From Phycisphaeraceae bacterium (GTDB lineage Bacteria; Planctomycetota; Phycisphaerae; Phycisphaerales; Phycisphaeraceae), in contig JAVKCD010000019.1 of the NCBI GenBank assembly GCA_040222855.1, positions 1-64,000 of the forward strand: a stretch of 64,000 nt of DNA. Reading direction: 5' to 3'. Positions 8,316-15,906 of this stretch are shown here, in pieces. Positions within the stretch are counted from its first letter, which is position 1; each line of letters begins with the position of its first letter. The notes under the pieces are model-generated. The model saw nothing but the letters and a program-made list of their open reading frames with translations, made no database searches and was not told where the DNA came from. The position numbers and the translations under genes were made by a program.

Positions 8316-9139
8316 CGGTTGATCGCTTTCTTATCACCCCGCCCCGCTGGCTCAAGGACGAGCAGATTGGCGTCGTAGGTCAGGATGCCGAGCATGATCG
8401 CTGGCACGAGCCGAGACATGGAGACGGTGTATCGCTGCGAGGAAAAGCCGGGATTGTCGGCGAGGGGATCGGCGATGGTCACACGGCGTCCGCGTCCCTC
8501 GTATCCATGTAGGACCACGAAATGGCCCATCGGGTCGCCGCGGATGTCATCGTAATCATCGTTGGGTCCGAACTCTCGCGCGCATCGGTAGAGGTAGGTC
8601 GCGCTGAGCCCAGTGAGAACGGGTATCCCGTCGCGGATGAATCCCGAAATCAGGCGGCTGGTGAGGTCCTTAAAACAGATCTCACCCCCCTCTTCAATAA
8701 ACTTGAGGTAGAACTCGGTGGCCAGGCGGAACTTCGGGTTGCCATCGCCCTTGGCCTTGAGTTGCAGCCTCAACCGCTCGGCCAGCACGGTCTCGTCTGC
8801 TTGCCCGTGCTCATCAAACCAGGTCGGGTCGAAGACCTGGAGATTGAAGGTGTAGAGGGTTGCCTGATAGCCATGCTTGAGGGCATCGACGCCCAGCATG
8901 ACCGCGAGGGTGCCGCGGCCTTCATCAGAAATCCCCAGCGTGGCCGCTGAGGCGATCACCTCTTCAAGGGACATCTGCGAGCCCCAGTAACGGTAGACCG
9001 CATGCAAACAGGTTGGTCCGCAGGTCTCGTCATCGGGTTGGGGCAGAATGTCAACCGGTAGCACACTGGGTACGCTTGCCGAGTGATCGCCACGAGCACC
9101 GCTGGCGTCGCCAACTGGTTTCGAGTTGAGATCAGCCAT
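8312..9139 (-). CDS. Papain-like/C39-like cysteine peptidase of the amidoligase operon
   Basis: 275 residues from the second of two consecutive ATGs; AGAGG at the correct distance favours 9139 over 9142 or a longer form. DDETCGPTCLHAVYRYWG carries the nucleophile Cys after the conserved Gln/Asp-rich turn, and GHFVVLHGYEG supplies the His. A later VTIADPLADN matches the Asp/Asn of a C39/papain-type triad. There is no signal peptide or membrane segment, so it probably acts in the cytoplasm. First gene of the operon with the RLAN/ATP-grasp and GCS2 ligases. It may process a precursor or act as a transamidase that releases or transfers the ligated product. Confidence 0.82.
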   Translation of the reverse strand: MADLNSKPVGDASGARGDHSASVPSVLPVDILPQPDDETCGPTCLHAVYRYWGSQMSLEEVIASAATLGISDEGRGTLAVMLGVDALKHGYQATLYTFNLQVFDPTWFDEHGQADETVLAERLRLQLKAKGDGNPKFRLATEFYLKFIEEGGEICFKDLTSRLISGFIRDGIPVLTGLSATYLYRCAREFGPNDDYDDIRGDPMGHFVVLHGYEGRGRRVTIADPLADNPGFSSQRYTVSMSRLVPAIMLGILTYDANLLVLEPAGRGDKKAINR

Positions 9140-9271
9140 CATTTCCTCTGACCCAGAGCCAGCAAGGGCTCCAAGAGTGGCGGATTGTACCCGGTTGGCA
9201 GCGGCATACACTTAGCCAGCCAGCCCGTGACGTTTACAACCAAAACTTTCCAACCCAAGACAGGACCCGTC

Positions 9272-9640
9272 ATGCCCCGACTGATTGACCAACCCTCTCG
9301 TGTGACTGCGGTCGGCTCCCAGCCGAAGATCATTGACGAGTATGTCGGCCGAGTGAACACCGGAAGTGACGCCCTGAGTGTGGCCCAGATGAAGAGCCCC
9401 GAGGGGTGGTCCGAGCCGGGTCAGACGCCGGAGTTCGCGGAGTACACGCTGGTGCTTCGGGGGATGCTGCGGGTCGAAACGCGGACCGGGGAGTACCGGG
9501 TGGCCGCTGGTCAGGCCATCATCACCGAGCCTGGAGAATGGGTCCGCTACAGCACGCCCGAGCCGGGCGGCGCCGACTACATCGCGGTGTGCCTTCCGGC
9601 GTTCTCACCGGAGACGGTACATCGGGATGATGAGCACTAA
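9272..9640 (+). CDS. Cupin-domain protein
   Basis: 122 residues forming a single small cupin barrel. PEFAEYTLVLRGMLRVETRTG is the first cupin motif region (metal-ligand His mostly replaced), and AGQAIITEPGEWVRYSTPEPG the second. Start chosen at the ATG at 9272, preceded by AGGA; a longer frame from 9185 overlaps the peptidase promoter region and looks non-coding. It is divergent from the amidoligase operon and convergent with the pilin-like gene. Function cannot be assigned; small cupins bind ligands or act as sugar or metabolite isomerases. Confidence 0.75.
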   Translation: MPRLIDQPSRVTAVGSQPKIIDEYVGRVNTGSDALSVAQMKSPEGWSEPGQTPEFAEYTLVLRGMLRVETRTGEYRVAAGQAIITEPGEWVRYSTPEPGGADYIAVCLPAFSPETVHRDDEH

Positions 9641-9652
9641 CGATCCGTATCG

Positions 9653-10573
9653 TCAGTTGGGGATCGCTGTGCCAAGCGGGTTCCAGATCAAATCAGGCTT
9701 ATTCAGCCCGCCAGCCTGACCCGAGACTGAATCAGTACCTGATGTATCCGTCGCATATTGAACGCTGACGCTCTCGCCGTGGCCGTCTGAAAAGGTCATG
9801 TTGCAGCTGTCGCCGTGGCGACGGGCGATGCGCTGCCAGTCGCCACGGGTACGATCAATACTGTTGCTGATCACGTTGCCGTTGAGGTCGATGGTCTGTC
9901 CGCTGCTGTTGGTGGGGTATTCGTTGTTGGTCGACCGAAGCTCGATCATGGCGACGGTGGCAGAGGGATTGGGCATCTGATTCAGGCTCATCGTGATGAT
10001 CGGTTCGTTGCCCGAAGCGTTCACAGCACCAGGCCAGGAGGCGGTGCTGCTCTGATCGAGCTTCGAGTTCGGGACGTAGTTGAAGTAGAAGTAAGCGGGA
10101 GGGCTTGAAAAGCCTATCTGATACGGCGCTTCGATCTCGGGCGACTGCGGCAACTCTGCGCTGGGGCAGACGAAGATCGACCCGTCGCCGGGCAGAGGAA
10201 CATCCCTGGCGTTCCCGCTGGCCTGGGCCCGTGCGATGGTGTCGCGGTAGCGTTCCCCGCCATTGAGATTGGCGACCACATCGTTGAACCAGTAAAAGTC
10301 CGCCTGCCAGGCAGGGATCGTCCGGCCGCGAACATTCCAGAACTCGTACCCCGGGTTGTCCGGGCCGTCCTCGGGCATCAGCCCCTTGTAATCTTCGGTG
10401 AAGATCGCGTTGCCGATGCCCCACTGCCTGATGTTCGACAGGCAGGCCAAGTTCCGCGCGGCCCCACGTGCGGAACCGAGCGCGGGCAGCAGGATCCCGA
10501 TCAGCAACGCGATGATCGAGATCACCACCAGCAACTCGATCAGCGTAAAACCACGTTGGTTTCTTTTGAGCAT
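9653..10573 (-). CDS. Prepilin-type protein with H-X9-DG motif
   Basis: 306 residues. The N-terminus [20 protein letters not shown] is a type IV prepilin/pseudopilin leader, processed before Phe by a prepilin peptidase and N-methylated. The hydrophobic helix is followed by a large globular domain. Near the C-terminus [17 protein letters not shown] shows the His-X9-Asp-Gly motif typical of the large planctomycete family of such proteins. GGAG lies 7 bp before the ATG. Likely a surface or periplasmic filament-like subunit; these genes are highly multiplied in planctomycetes and the role of individual members is unknown. Confidence 0.9.
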   Translation of the reverse strand: MLKRNQRGFTLIELLVVISIIALLIGILLPALGSARGAARNLACLSNIRQWGIGNAIFTEDYKGLMPEDGPDNPGYEFWNVRGRTIPAWQADFYWFNDVVANLNGGERYRDTIARAQASGNARDVPLPGDGSIFVCPSAELPQSPEIEAPYQIGFSSPPAYFYFNYVPNSKLDQSSTASWPGAVNASGNEPIITMSLNQMPNPSATVAMIELRSTNNEYPTNSSGQTIDLNGNVISNSIDRTRGDWQRIARRHGDSCNMTFSDGHGESVSVQYATDTSGTDSVSGQAGGLNKPDLIWNPLGTAIPN

Positions 10574-10646
10574 TCATCAACTCCGGCCACAAGGGCGAGA
10601 AGGATCACCGTTCCCGATCCGTTTCTTCCCCGTCCTTAGACAGTCC

Positions 10647-12065
10647 TCAACCCACCCGTCGGCGGAGCATCGCGGCCGCGCCAAGAGTCAGCATGGCGAG
10701 ACTTGCTGGCTCAGGAACCGGCGAACTGCTGCCGAAGTTGCTGGCCAAGAGGCTCAGGTCCACCAGGTCGACCGTGTCGTCAGCGTTGAAATCGCCATCA
10801 ACCCACTGGATGGTGGTCGCCGATGCACCGAAGTTCGATGCCAGCACGCTCAGGTCAATCAGATCGACGGTGCCATCGAGATTCGCGTCGCCATCGAGGA
10901 TGCTGTTGATCCAGGCCCAGACCTCGGAGAAGTCCTGGACGCCGGTCAGTGCGTTCTCGATCCCGCCGGCGTTGAAGAGGTTGGGGTTACCGAAGGTTGA
11001 GAAGTCAACATCCTCGTAGTCCTCATTATCGCTGGTGCTGTCGGCCCCGACCAGGTTGGTCCCGACGGCGCCATGGTAGTTGAGGACCTCTTGATTTCCA
11101 AGGCCACCAGCGCCTGTCGAGCTGCCCCAGTCATCAGTTGCTCCGGCACCGTAGCCCGCTCCGTCTGGCCCGGTGGGCTGGCCGATCTCGCCGATGAACT
11201 CACCAACGAGGCCCGTGGTGAGGTCGAGTGCCCCACGACCTGTGAGCGCTTCGACCTGACCGGCCAACGCCGTGTTCGAGGCGTTGAAGATCGCCATGCG
11301 CCAGTTGTCGTTATCGACCTTCATGTCGGACAAGCCCTCGAAGTACTCGGTCGCCTGGCCGGCATCGGTCAGGTTCTCATCGAGGTGGAGGTGGATGTGC
11401 CAATCGCCGTCTTTGGGGCTGTAGCTGAGGTCGGTGCTGAGGTCGTAGCTGAAGCCGGTATTGAACTGGCCGACCCCGCCGGGGGCGGTGGGGTAGAGGT
11501 CACGGCGTTCGATCACCGTGTTCTGCTCGCTGATGGTGATGATCGTGCCCTGGCGGAGATTCGACCACACATCGTTTTGAGTGAACTTGATGAAGCCTCG
11601 CTCGTCTGGGTGCTCGCCAGCGAGGAGGTTGCCGGGGTTCAGGCCGGTCTGCACGGCGTTGCCGTTGGCATCGACCTCATCGTTTTCCCAGTAGAGCGTC
11701 CATCCACGCAGGTCGGCGTGATCGGTCGTCACGACCAGCTCGATCCAGTCTCCGCCATTGCCGAGGACTCGCGCCCAGCCGGTCGATCCCGCCCAGCCGT
11801 TGGGGAGGGTCGTGTCGATCTCAGGCGTCCTCGCATCAACATCCGGGAACGGGTTGCCGGGCGAGACCGGGGCGTTGACCGGGTTGGTGTTGCCCGAGTA
11901 GAGAATCGTGCCGAAGTCATAGCCCTCGTAGGGCTTGTTGAGGTCGAACTCAAGGTACCTGTCTGCGCCAACGGAGTTTGCCTCATTGAGCAGCAACTGA
12001 GCGTGAGCGGAGACACAGGTCATCATCGTCAACGCCAGGCCGGCGGCGGTTGTCATTCGGAGCAT
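10647..12065 (-). CDS. PEP-CTERM protein with lamin-tail-like and dockerin-like segments
   Basis: 472 residues. A signal peptide (residues 1-22, ending AHAQ) precedes a beta-rich region containing GDWIELVVTTDHADLRGWTL, which resembles the lamin-tail domain core. Residues about 392-450 hold two dockerin-like repeats, GDANLDGTVDLIDLSVLASN and GDFNADDTVDLVDLSLLASN. The protein ends with VPEPASLAMLTLGAAAMLRR, a standard PEP-CTERM sorting tail. AAGGA precedes the ATG by 7 bp. Predicted to be exported, sorted by an exosortase and calcium binding. It is the first of three neighbouring lamin-tail-like PEP-CTERM genes. Confidence 0.85.
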   Translation of the reverse strand: MLRMTTAAGLALTMMTCVSAHAQLLLNEANSVGADRYLEFDLNKPYEGYDFGTILYSGNTNPVNAPVSPGNPFPDVDARTPEIDTTLPNGWAGSTGWARVLGNGGDWIELVVTTDHADLRGWTLYWENDEVDANGNAVQTGLNPGNLLAGEHPDERGFIKFTQNDVWSNLRQGTIITISEQNTVIERRDLYPTAPGGVGQFNTGFSYDLSTDLSYSPKDGDWHIHLHLDENLTDAGQATEYFEGLSDMKVDNDNWRMAIFNASNTALAGQVEALTGRGALDLTTGLVGEFIGEIGQPTGPDGAGYGAGATDDWGSSTGAGGLGNQEVLNYHGAVGTNLVGADSTSDNEDYEDVDFSTFGNPNLFNAGGIENALTGVQDFSEVWAWINSILDGDANLDGTVDLIDLSVLASNFGASATTIQWVDGDFNADDTVDLVDLSLLASNFGSSSPVPEPASLAMLTLGAAAMLRRRVG

Positions 12066-12132
12066 CGAGCGTTCCTTGAAAGGGTTGTGTCGTTATCCCC
12101 CTGTCGAGCGAGCGGCCACGCCGCCTGCGAAG

Positions 12133-12162
12133 CCGTGGCCTCTCGTTTCCGAGAGGCCACGG
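12133..12162 (-). terminator. Terminator hairpin after the 12.2 kb PEP-CTERM gene
   Basis: A perfect 13-bp stem, CCGTGGCCTCTCG with its complement, and a 4-base loop, 20 bp beyond the stop codon on the minus strand, followed by a weakly T-containing stretch. Confidence 0.75.
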
Positions 12163-12181
12163 TTGAGTTTCCAATCAATGA

Positions 12182-12877
12182 TCAGACGCGGCGACGGGTG
12201 GCGAGTGCGAGCCCGCCGAGACCCAGCAGCGCGAGCGAGGCAGGCTCGGGGATCACACCGGGTGAGCCAATCAGGGGGTACTCGCCGAAGTCTCCGCCAG
12301 CGACCGGAGCGACGAAGGCGCCGTCGACGCCAGCGATCGACTGCAGGATGCCGTCGAAGGTGTCGTCCCCCAGGTTGTAGGTCCAGGTGGCCCCCTTGAC
12401 GGCCGCGTCGGCATCGTTGCCGGTGTAGGACACGGCATCGACCGTGCCAGCGCCGGCACCATTGCTGTCAAACAGGTAAAGGGTTTCACCGCCCTGGCTG
12501 AGGCCGCCGGGGTTGTCGCCGAGGAGGTAGCCGACCTGGACGCTCGCGGACAAGCCCCAGGAGGTGATGAAGGTGGTCACTTCGGCAGGGTCGTTCTCAA
12601 GGACAACGACAACGGCTTCGCCGGGAGCGATGGAGGTGATGCCGGTGACTTTTTCGTCGGTCGTCGGGTCAGCGGAGCTGTCATCGTAGAACAGGTCGCC
12701 GTCGGTTCCGAAGACGAACGGCATGTCGCCGAAGTTGCTGATCTCGATCCAGTCGCCGGTGACGTCGTCGCCGGGGAGGCCTTCGTAGACCTCGGTGATC
12801 TTGAGCAGCGGGGAGCCGTAGGCAACGGGTGTCATGGCCGCGGCAGCGGCGAGGGTCAGCATCATGCGAGTCTTCAT
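12182..12877 (-). CDS. PEP-CTERM protein with lamin-tail-like domain
   Basis: 231 residues. Signal peptide of about 21 residues (ending VAYGS), then a single beta-sandwich-like domain with LLKITEVYEGLPGD and GDWIEISNFGDMPF, the signature of lamin-tail domains. It ends VIPEPASLALLGLGGLALAT plus Arg-rich residues, a textbook PEP-CTERM tail. GAGGAG is well placed before the ATG. It has the same domain plan as the next gene at 12942 and probably arose by duplication. Expected to be a surface-exposed or matrix protein; no enzymatic residues are evident. Confidence 0.87.
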   Translation of the reverse strand: MKTRMMLTLAAAAAMTPVAYGSPLLKITEVYEGLPGDDVTGDWIEISNFGDMPFVFGTDGDLFYDDSSADPTTDEKVTGITSIAPGEAVVVVLENDPAEVTTFITSWGLSASVQVGYLLGDNPGGLSQGGETLYLFDSNGAGAGTVDAVSYTGNDADAAVKGATWTYNLGDDTFDGILQSIAGVDGAFVAPVAGGDFGEYPLIGSPGVIPEPASLALLGLGGLALATRRRV

Positions 12878-12941
12878 CTTGGTTCTCCTCAGCGTTCTTC
12901 CATCTCACATTCAGTGGGTAAGCCACGTGGCATTACCCGGA

Positions 12942-13715
12942 TCAGGCTTCTTTTGGGTGGCGGCGAACGGTCAGCGCGAGCAGCAGGGCCAGGACACCTG
13001 CTGTCGCGGGCTCGGGGATCGCGCCCGGCGAGGCGATCGCGGGCAGGTCGGAGTCGGTGCTGCTGGCGGTGAGGCTGTTGTAGGCGCCGAAGCGTCCTGG
13101 TACGGCGAGGTCGCCGAAGGTGTCGGCGGCGGGGTTGTAGATGTATGAGGCTCGGTTTGAGACCGGGAAAGACTGGGTATCGACGATGTTAGCGCCGGTG
13201 AGGCTGGCGTCGTAGAGGATGACGGTGTCGCCATCGCGGCTGAGGCCGGGTCCGCCTCCGCCATTGATGTCGAGGGTGTAGCCGAGCTTGAGGTCGGAGT
13301 TGGCGGTGCCCCAGAGGGTGTGGAAGGCGGCGATGGCCTCTTCGAGTGTTGGGTTGAGGTTGTCGAGGATCACGTCGTCCCAGCTCATGAGGAAGACGGC
13401 GGATTCACCGGGTGCGAGGGTGGGCACGCCTGTGAGTTGCCCGCCGGAGAGCCAGAGCCCGTCGGGCACGGTGGGCGGGACGGGGACATCGCGGATGTGC
13501 CACTGGTCGAGGTTGGTAATGGTCTGGGGACCGAGGTTGGTGATTTCGATCCAGTCGGAGCTGGCTTCTTCGCCGGGGAGCCCGCCTGGCCAGATTTCGG
13601 AGATGATGACGCGTGCTGGGGCGTGCGCACTGCCCAGAGTGAGCAGCAGAACACTGATCGCGAGGGTCAGCGACAGGTTCTCCCGTGCGGGGTTGCGTGT
13701 TTGTTTGGATCGCAT
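12942..13715 (-). CDS. PEP-CTERM protein with lamin-tail-like domain
   Basis: 257 residues. An unusually charged N-terminus precedes the signal-peptide hydrophobic core (LTLAISVLLLTLGSAHA). The domain has VIISEIWPGGLPGEEASSDW followed by IEITNLGPQ, closely parallel to the neighbour at 12182. The tail IPEPATAGVLALLLALTVRR followed by HPKEA is PEP-CTERM. GGGAG precedes the ATG. Separate transcription from the 12182 gene is likely, because 64 bp lie between them and the terminator follows only that gene. Confidence 0.85.
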   Translation of the reverse strand: MRSKQTRNPARENLSLTLAISVLLLTLGSAHAPARVIISEIWPGGLPGEEASSDWIEITNLGPQTITNLDQWHIRDVPVPPTVPDGLWLSGGQLTGVPTLAPGESAVFLMSWDDVILDNLNPTLEEAIAAFHTLWGTANSDLKLGYTLDINGGGGPGLSRDGDTVILYDASLTGANIVDTQSFPVSNRASYIYNPAADTFGDLAVPGRFGAYNSLTASSTDSDLPAIASPGAIPEPATAGVLALLLALTVRRHPKEA

Positions 13716-13828
13716 TGGGTCCGTCTCCCTTGATGGGAGAACGTACCCTTGAACGACTTATAAACGGTGAGTGAAATGTGAAGGTCGCGTTATGATTGCG
13801 TTAGTGGCGTTACGGTTGTGTTAATTGA

Positions 13829-14242
13829 TCATTGTTCGTGTGCGCACTCGGGGCATTTTCCGTGCAAAAACAGCTCGTGTGAGCGCAGCTCGAAGCCGCT
13901 GGGGAGCCGTGCGCTGACCTCAAAGCGCTGTGAATCGATGCAGAATGTGCGCTCGCAGGTGTCGCATTTGAAGTGTGCGTGTGCGTCGGGTCGTTTCCAT
14001 TCGTAGCGGGTGGGTTCGCCTGGGAGATCGATAGGCGAGAGCATGCCAAGATCGTCGAAGTGGTGGATGGCTCGGTAGACGGTGGCCTGGCCGAGGTTGG
14101 GGAGTTCGGCACCTGCGGCGTCGAGGATCTCCTGGACGGCGAGGGGTCGTCCGGCGTCTTCGAGGACTTTGCGGATGGAGTCGCGCTGCTGGGTACGGCG
14201 TTTGGGTTGCTTGTCGGTAGCGTGCTGAGGCTTCTGATTCAT
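13829..14242 (-). CDS. Fur-family metal-responsive repressor (Fur or Zur type)
   Basis: 137 residues from the ATG at 14242. A longer frame to 14335 overlaps the terminator of the next gene and is rejected. The winged-helix DNA-binding part contains the recognition-helix motif GQATVYRAIHHFDDLGML. The dimerisation domain has HAHFKCDTCERTFCID and a second CPEC pair, the four Cys of the structural zinc site. Family members sense Fe, Zn, Mn or peroxide. The neighbours (a pair of related PEP-CTERM proteins and a metalloprotease) resemble zinc-responsive loci seen elsewhere, which favours a Zur role, but residues alone do not decide the metal. Confidence 0.85.
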   Translation of the reverse strand: MNQKPQHATDKQPKRRTQQRDSIRKVLEDAGRPLAVQEILDAAGAELPNLGQATVYRAIHHFDDLGMLSPIDLPGEPTRYEWKRPDAHAHFKCDTCERTFCIDSQRFEVSARLPSGFELRSHELFLHGKCPECAHEQ

Positions 14243-14290
14243 CCTGTCATCATAGGCCAAAGGAGGGTGGTCTCCCTGTGATGAAAAGTC

Positions 14291-14312
14291 GGGCGGCCTG
14301 TTGAGGCCGCCC
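14291..14312 (-). terminator. Terminator hairpin between the PEP-CTERM gene and the Fur-family gene
   Basis: A 9-bp GC-rich stem (GGGCGGCCT and its complement) with loop GTTG, 38 bp beyond the stop of the 14350 gene on the minus strand. It separates that gene from the Fur-family regulator. Confidence 0.7.
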
Positions 14313-14349
14313 GGCCGCGAGTTTTCGGGATGCATCGGGTGTCTGGGAC

Positions 14350-14994
14350 TTAGCGGCGGCGGATCAGGGTCAGGCCTGCGAGGCCAAGGATGGCTGCGGA
14401 GGCGGGCTCGGGGACGGCGAGGGTGATCCCGAAGGTGTCTGAGGGGAGCAGTCCGCCATTGAGGTCGATGATGCGGAACAGGCCGGTGGTTGGACCGGTC
14501 GCTGAGGGGTTGAGTGTTTCGAGGACGTAGAGGGGGTGGAGGTCGAACTCGGGGCTGCCGAGTTGGATGCTGTCGCCAGTTGTTTCCATGACGGTCTGGC
14601 CGACGACGAAGATGGCGAAGTCGGCGGGGAGGTCAACGGCTTCGAGGGCAAAGAGGGCGGAGGTGGGTGCGGCGATGAGTCCGAAATCTTCGAGTTCATC
14701 GGCTTCTTCGTCGCCAGGGGCTTCGAAGGCGAGGTCGTTGTCGGGATCGAAGGGGATGTTGCGGAAGCCGGAGAGTGGCGTGAGCGGGATTAGGTTTTCG
14801 AAGACGGGCACCTGGACGAGCACATTGCCGGAGGCATCGGTGGTTGCGCCCTCAAACCCTACGCCGATCTGGGTGGTGCCGGAGAGGACGCCGATCAGGA
14901 CGTGAGGGGCGGCGTCGCCCTCATCAGCGTGGGCGGGGACTGTGATGGACAGGGCGGCCAGGAGGGCGAGTGTCGGGCGGGCATCGAGCTTCAT
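14350..14994 (-). CDS. PEP-CTERM protein next to the Fur-family gene
   Basis: 214 residues from the ATG at 14994 (GGAG 8 bp upstream). Signal peptide ends PAHADEGD. The mature start APHVLIGVLSGTTQIGVGFE recalls the N-terminus of the 15907 protein (SPHLDIGVRSDGQLAVGFDG), so the two are paralogues. The tail is VPEPASAAILGLAGLTLIRR. The pattern is reminiscent of the all3515-type, Zur-repressed PEP-CTERM proteins known from cyanobacteria; this is a resemblance, not a verified match. An AT-rich candidate Fur-family operator lies in its promoter region (15030-15045). A surface metal-binding or metal-acquisition role is an inference from context. Confidence 0.82.
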   Translation of the reverse strand: MKLDARPTLALLAALSITVPAHADEGDAAPHVLIGVLSGTTQIGVGFEGATTDASGNVLVQVPVFENLIPLTPLSGFRNIPFDPDNDLAFEAPGDEEADELEDFGLIAAPTSALFALEAVDLPADFAIFVVGQTVMETTGDSIQLGSPEFDLHPLYVLETLNPSATGPTTGLFRIIDLNGGLLPSDTFGITLAVPEPASAAILGLAGLTLIRRR

Positions 14995-15029
14995 GATCAT
15001 TTCTCCGAGAATAAGGGCCGATCGGTACA

Positions 15030-15081
15030 TGAGAACGATTTATCAGTTTCACTTGACTGAGAACATAAACTCATTATCATG
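15030..15081. promoter_or_regulatory. Candidate Fur/Zur operators in the divergent promoter region
   Basis: An AT-rich island in otherwise GC-rich DNA. The first site, TGAGAACGATTTATCA (15030-15045), is a near-palindrome of the form TGAkAA-N4-TTATCA. A second stretch at 15058-15079 begins again with TGAGAAC and ends CATTATCA, whose reverse complement TGATAATG is a Fur-box half. The island lies between the PEP-CTERM gene (minus) and the pilin-like gene (plus), about 0.8 kb from the Fur-family gene. Confidence 0.5.
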
Positions 15082-15810
15082 AACCGTCAAGCCATGTTGA
15101 TAAAAGATTCTCAAATACGGAGGCGTGGTTTCACGCTGATTGAGCTGCTGGTGGTGATCTCGATCATCGCGTTGCTGATCGGGATTCTGCTGCCAGCGTT
15201 GGGGGCGGCTCGGGACACGGCGCGATCGGCGGTGTGTCTGTCGAATCTGCGTCAGGTCGGGGTGGGGGTGTACGCGTATGTTCAGGATCACGATGGTCTG
15301 CTGCCTGGGGCGGGGCTGAATCATGCGGGGGGTGTGGGGCTGAATGAGCAGGGGTCGTGGTTTTTCACGTTGAGTGCTTATGCGGATGGTTCCCTGGTTG
15401 GGCGGTGTCCATCGGATGTGAGTGTGTATTGGGAAGAGGTGTCGCCGACGCTCGGTCGGTTGAGGCTGGTGAGTTATGCGCTGAACAATCTGATCACCGG
15501 GAATGTGCCGGGGTTTGAGGACTACCGGGATCTGGACCGGATTGCGCGGGCGACCGAGACGATCTATGCGGTGGAGTTGGCGGAGGAGGACCCGGGTTTT
15601 GCGGTTTCGGACCATGTGCATCCGGAGGCGTGGTTGACGATGCCGCCTGCGCAGCGAGCCTCGGTGGTGGGCCAGCAGATGGCGATCGATCGGCATGCGT
15701 CTTCGTCGAACTATCTGTATCTGGATGGTCATGCGGCGAGCCTGGATTGGGAGGAGACCATGAGTGGCCCGCCTTTTGTTCCTAGTGTGAATCACTACGA
15801 CCCGCGCTAA
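15079..15810 (+). CDS. Prepilin-type protein with H-X9-DG motif
   Basis: 243 residues from the ATG at 15079. The leader and helix [20 protein letters not shown] are those of a type IV pseudopilin. RHASSSNYLYLDGHA near the C-terminus is the His-X9-Asp-Gly motif. No Shine-Dalgarno precedes the ATG at 15079. A TTGACT/TATCAT promoter-like pair overlaps that codon, so the ATG at 15094 (MLIKDSQIRRRGF) may be the real start. Divergent from the PEP-CTERM gene at 14350 and possibly under the same operator. Confidence 0.85.
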   Translation: MNRQAMLIKDSQIRRRGFTLIELLVVISIIALLIGILLPALGAARDTARSAVCLSNLRQVGVGVYAYVQDHDGLLPGAGLNHAGGVGLNEQGSWFFTLSAYADGSLVGRCPSDVSVYWEEVSPTLGRLRLVSYALNNLITGNVPGFEDYRDLDRIARATETIYAVELAEEDPGFAVSDHVHPEAWLTMPPAQRASVVGQQMAIDRHASSSNYLYLDGHAASLDWEETMSGPPFVPSVNHYDPR

Positions 15811-15822
15811 CCCCCCCCCCCC
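15811..15822. repeat. C12 homopolymer after the pilin-like gene
   Basis: Twelve C directly follow the stop codon and lead into a short GCACCCC-type low-complexity stretch. This is the mirror image of the G12 run near xylA. Confidence 0.9.
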
Positions 15823-15906
15823 GCACCCCGCACCCCGCCCCGTCCGCCCTACCTATACACGCGTAGATTCGTGACCTGAGTTACTAGAGGCAAAGGAGAC
15901 CGAGAT

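Noticed and set aside
15811-15850. Repeated GCACCCC units after the pilin-like gene as a possible CRISPR-like repeat.
   Set aside because: Only two or three short low-complexity units without spacers; no cas genes. No CRISPR array was found anywhere in the window.
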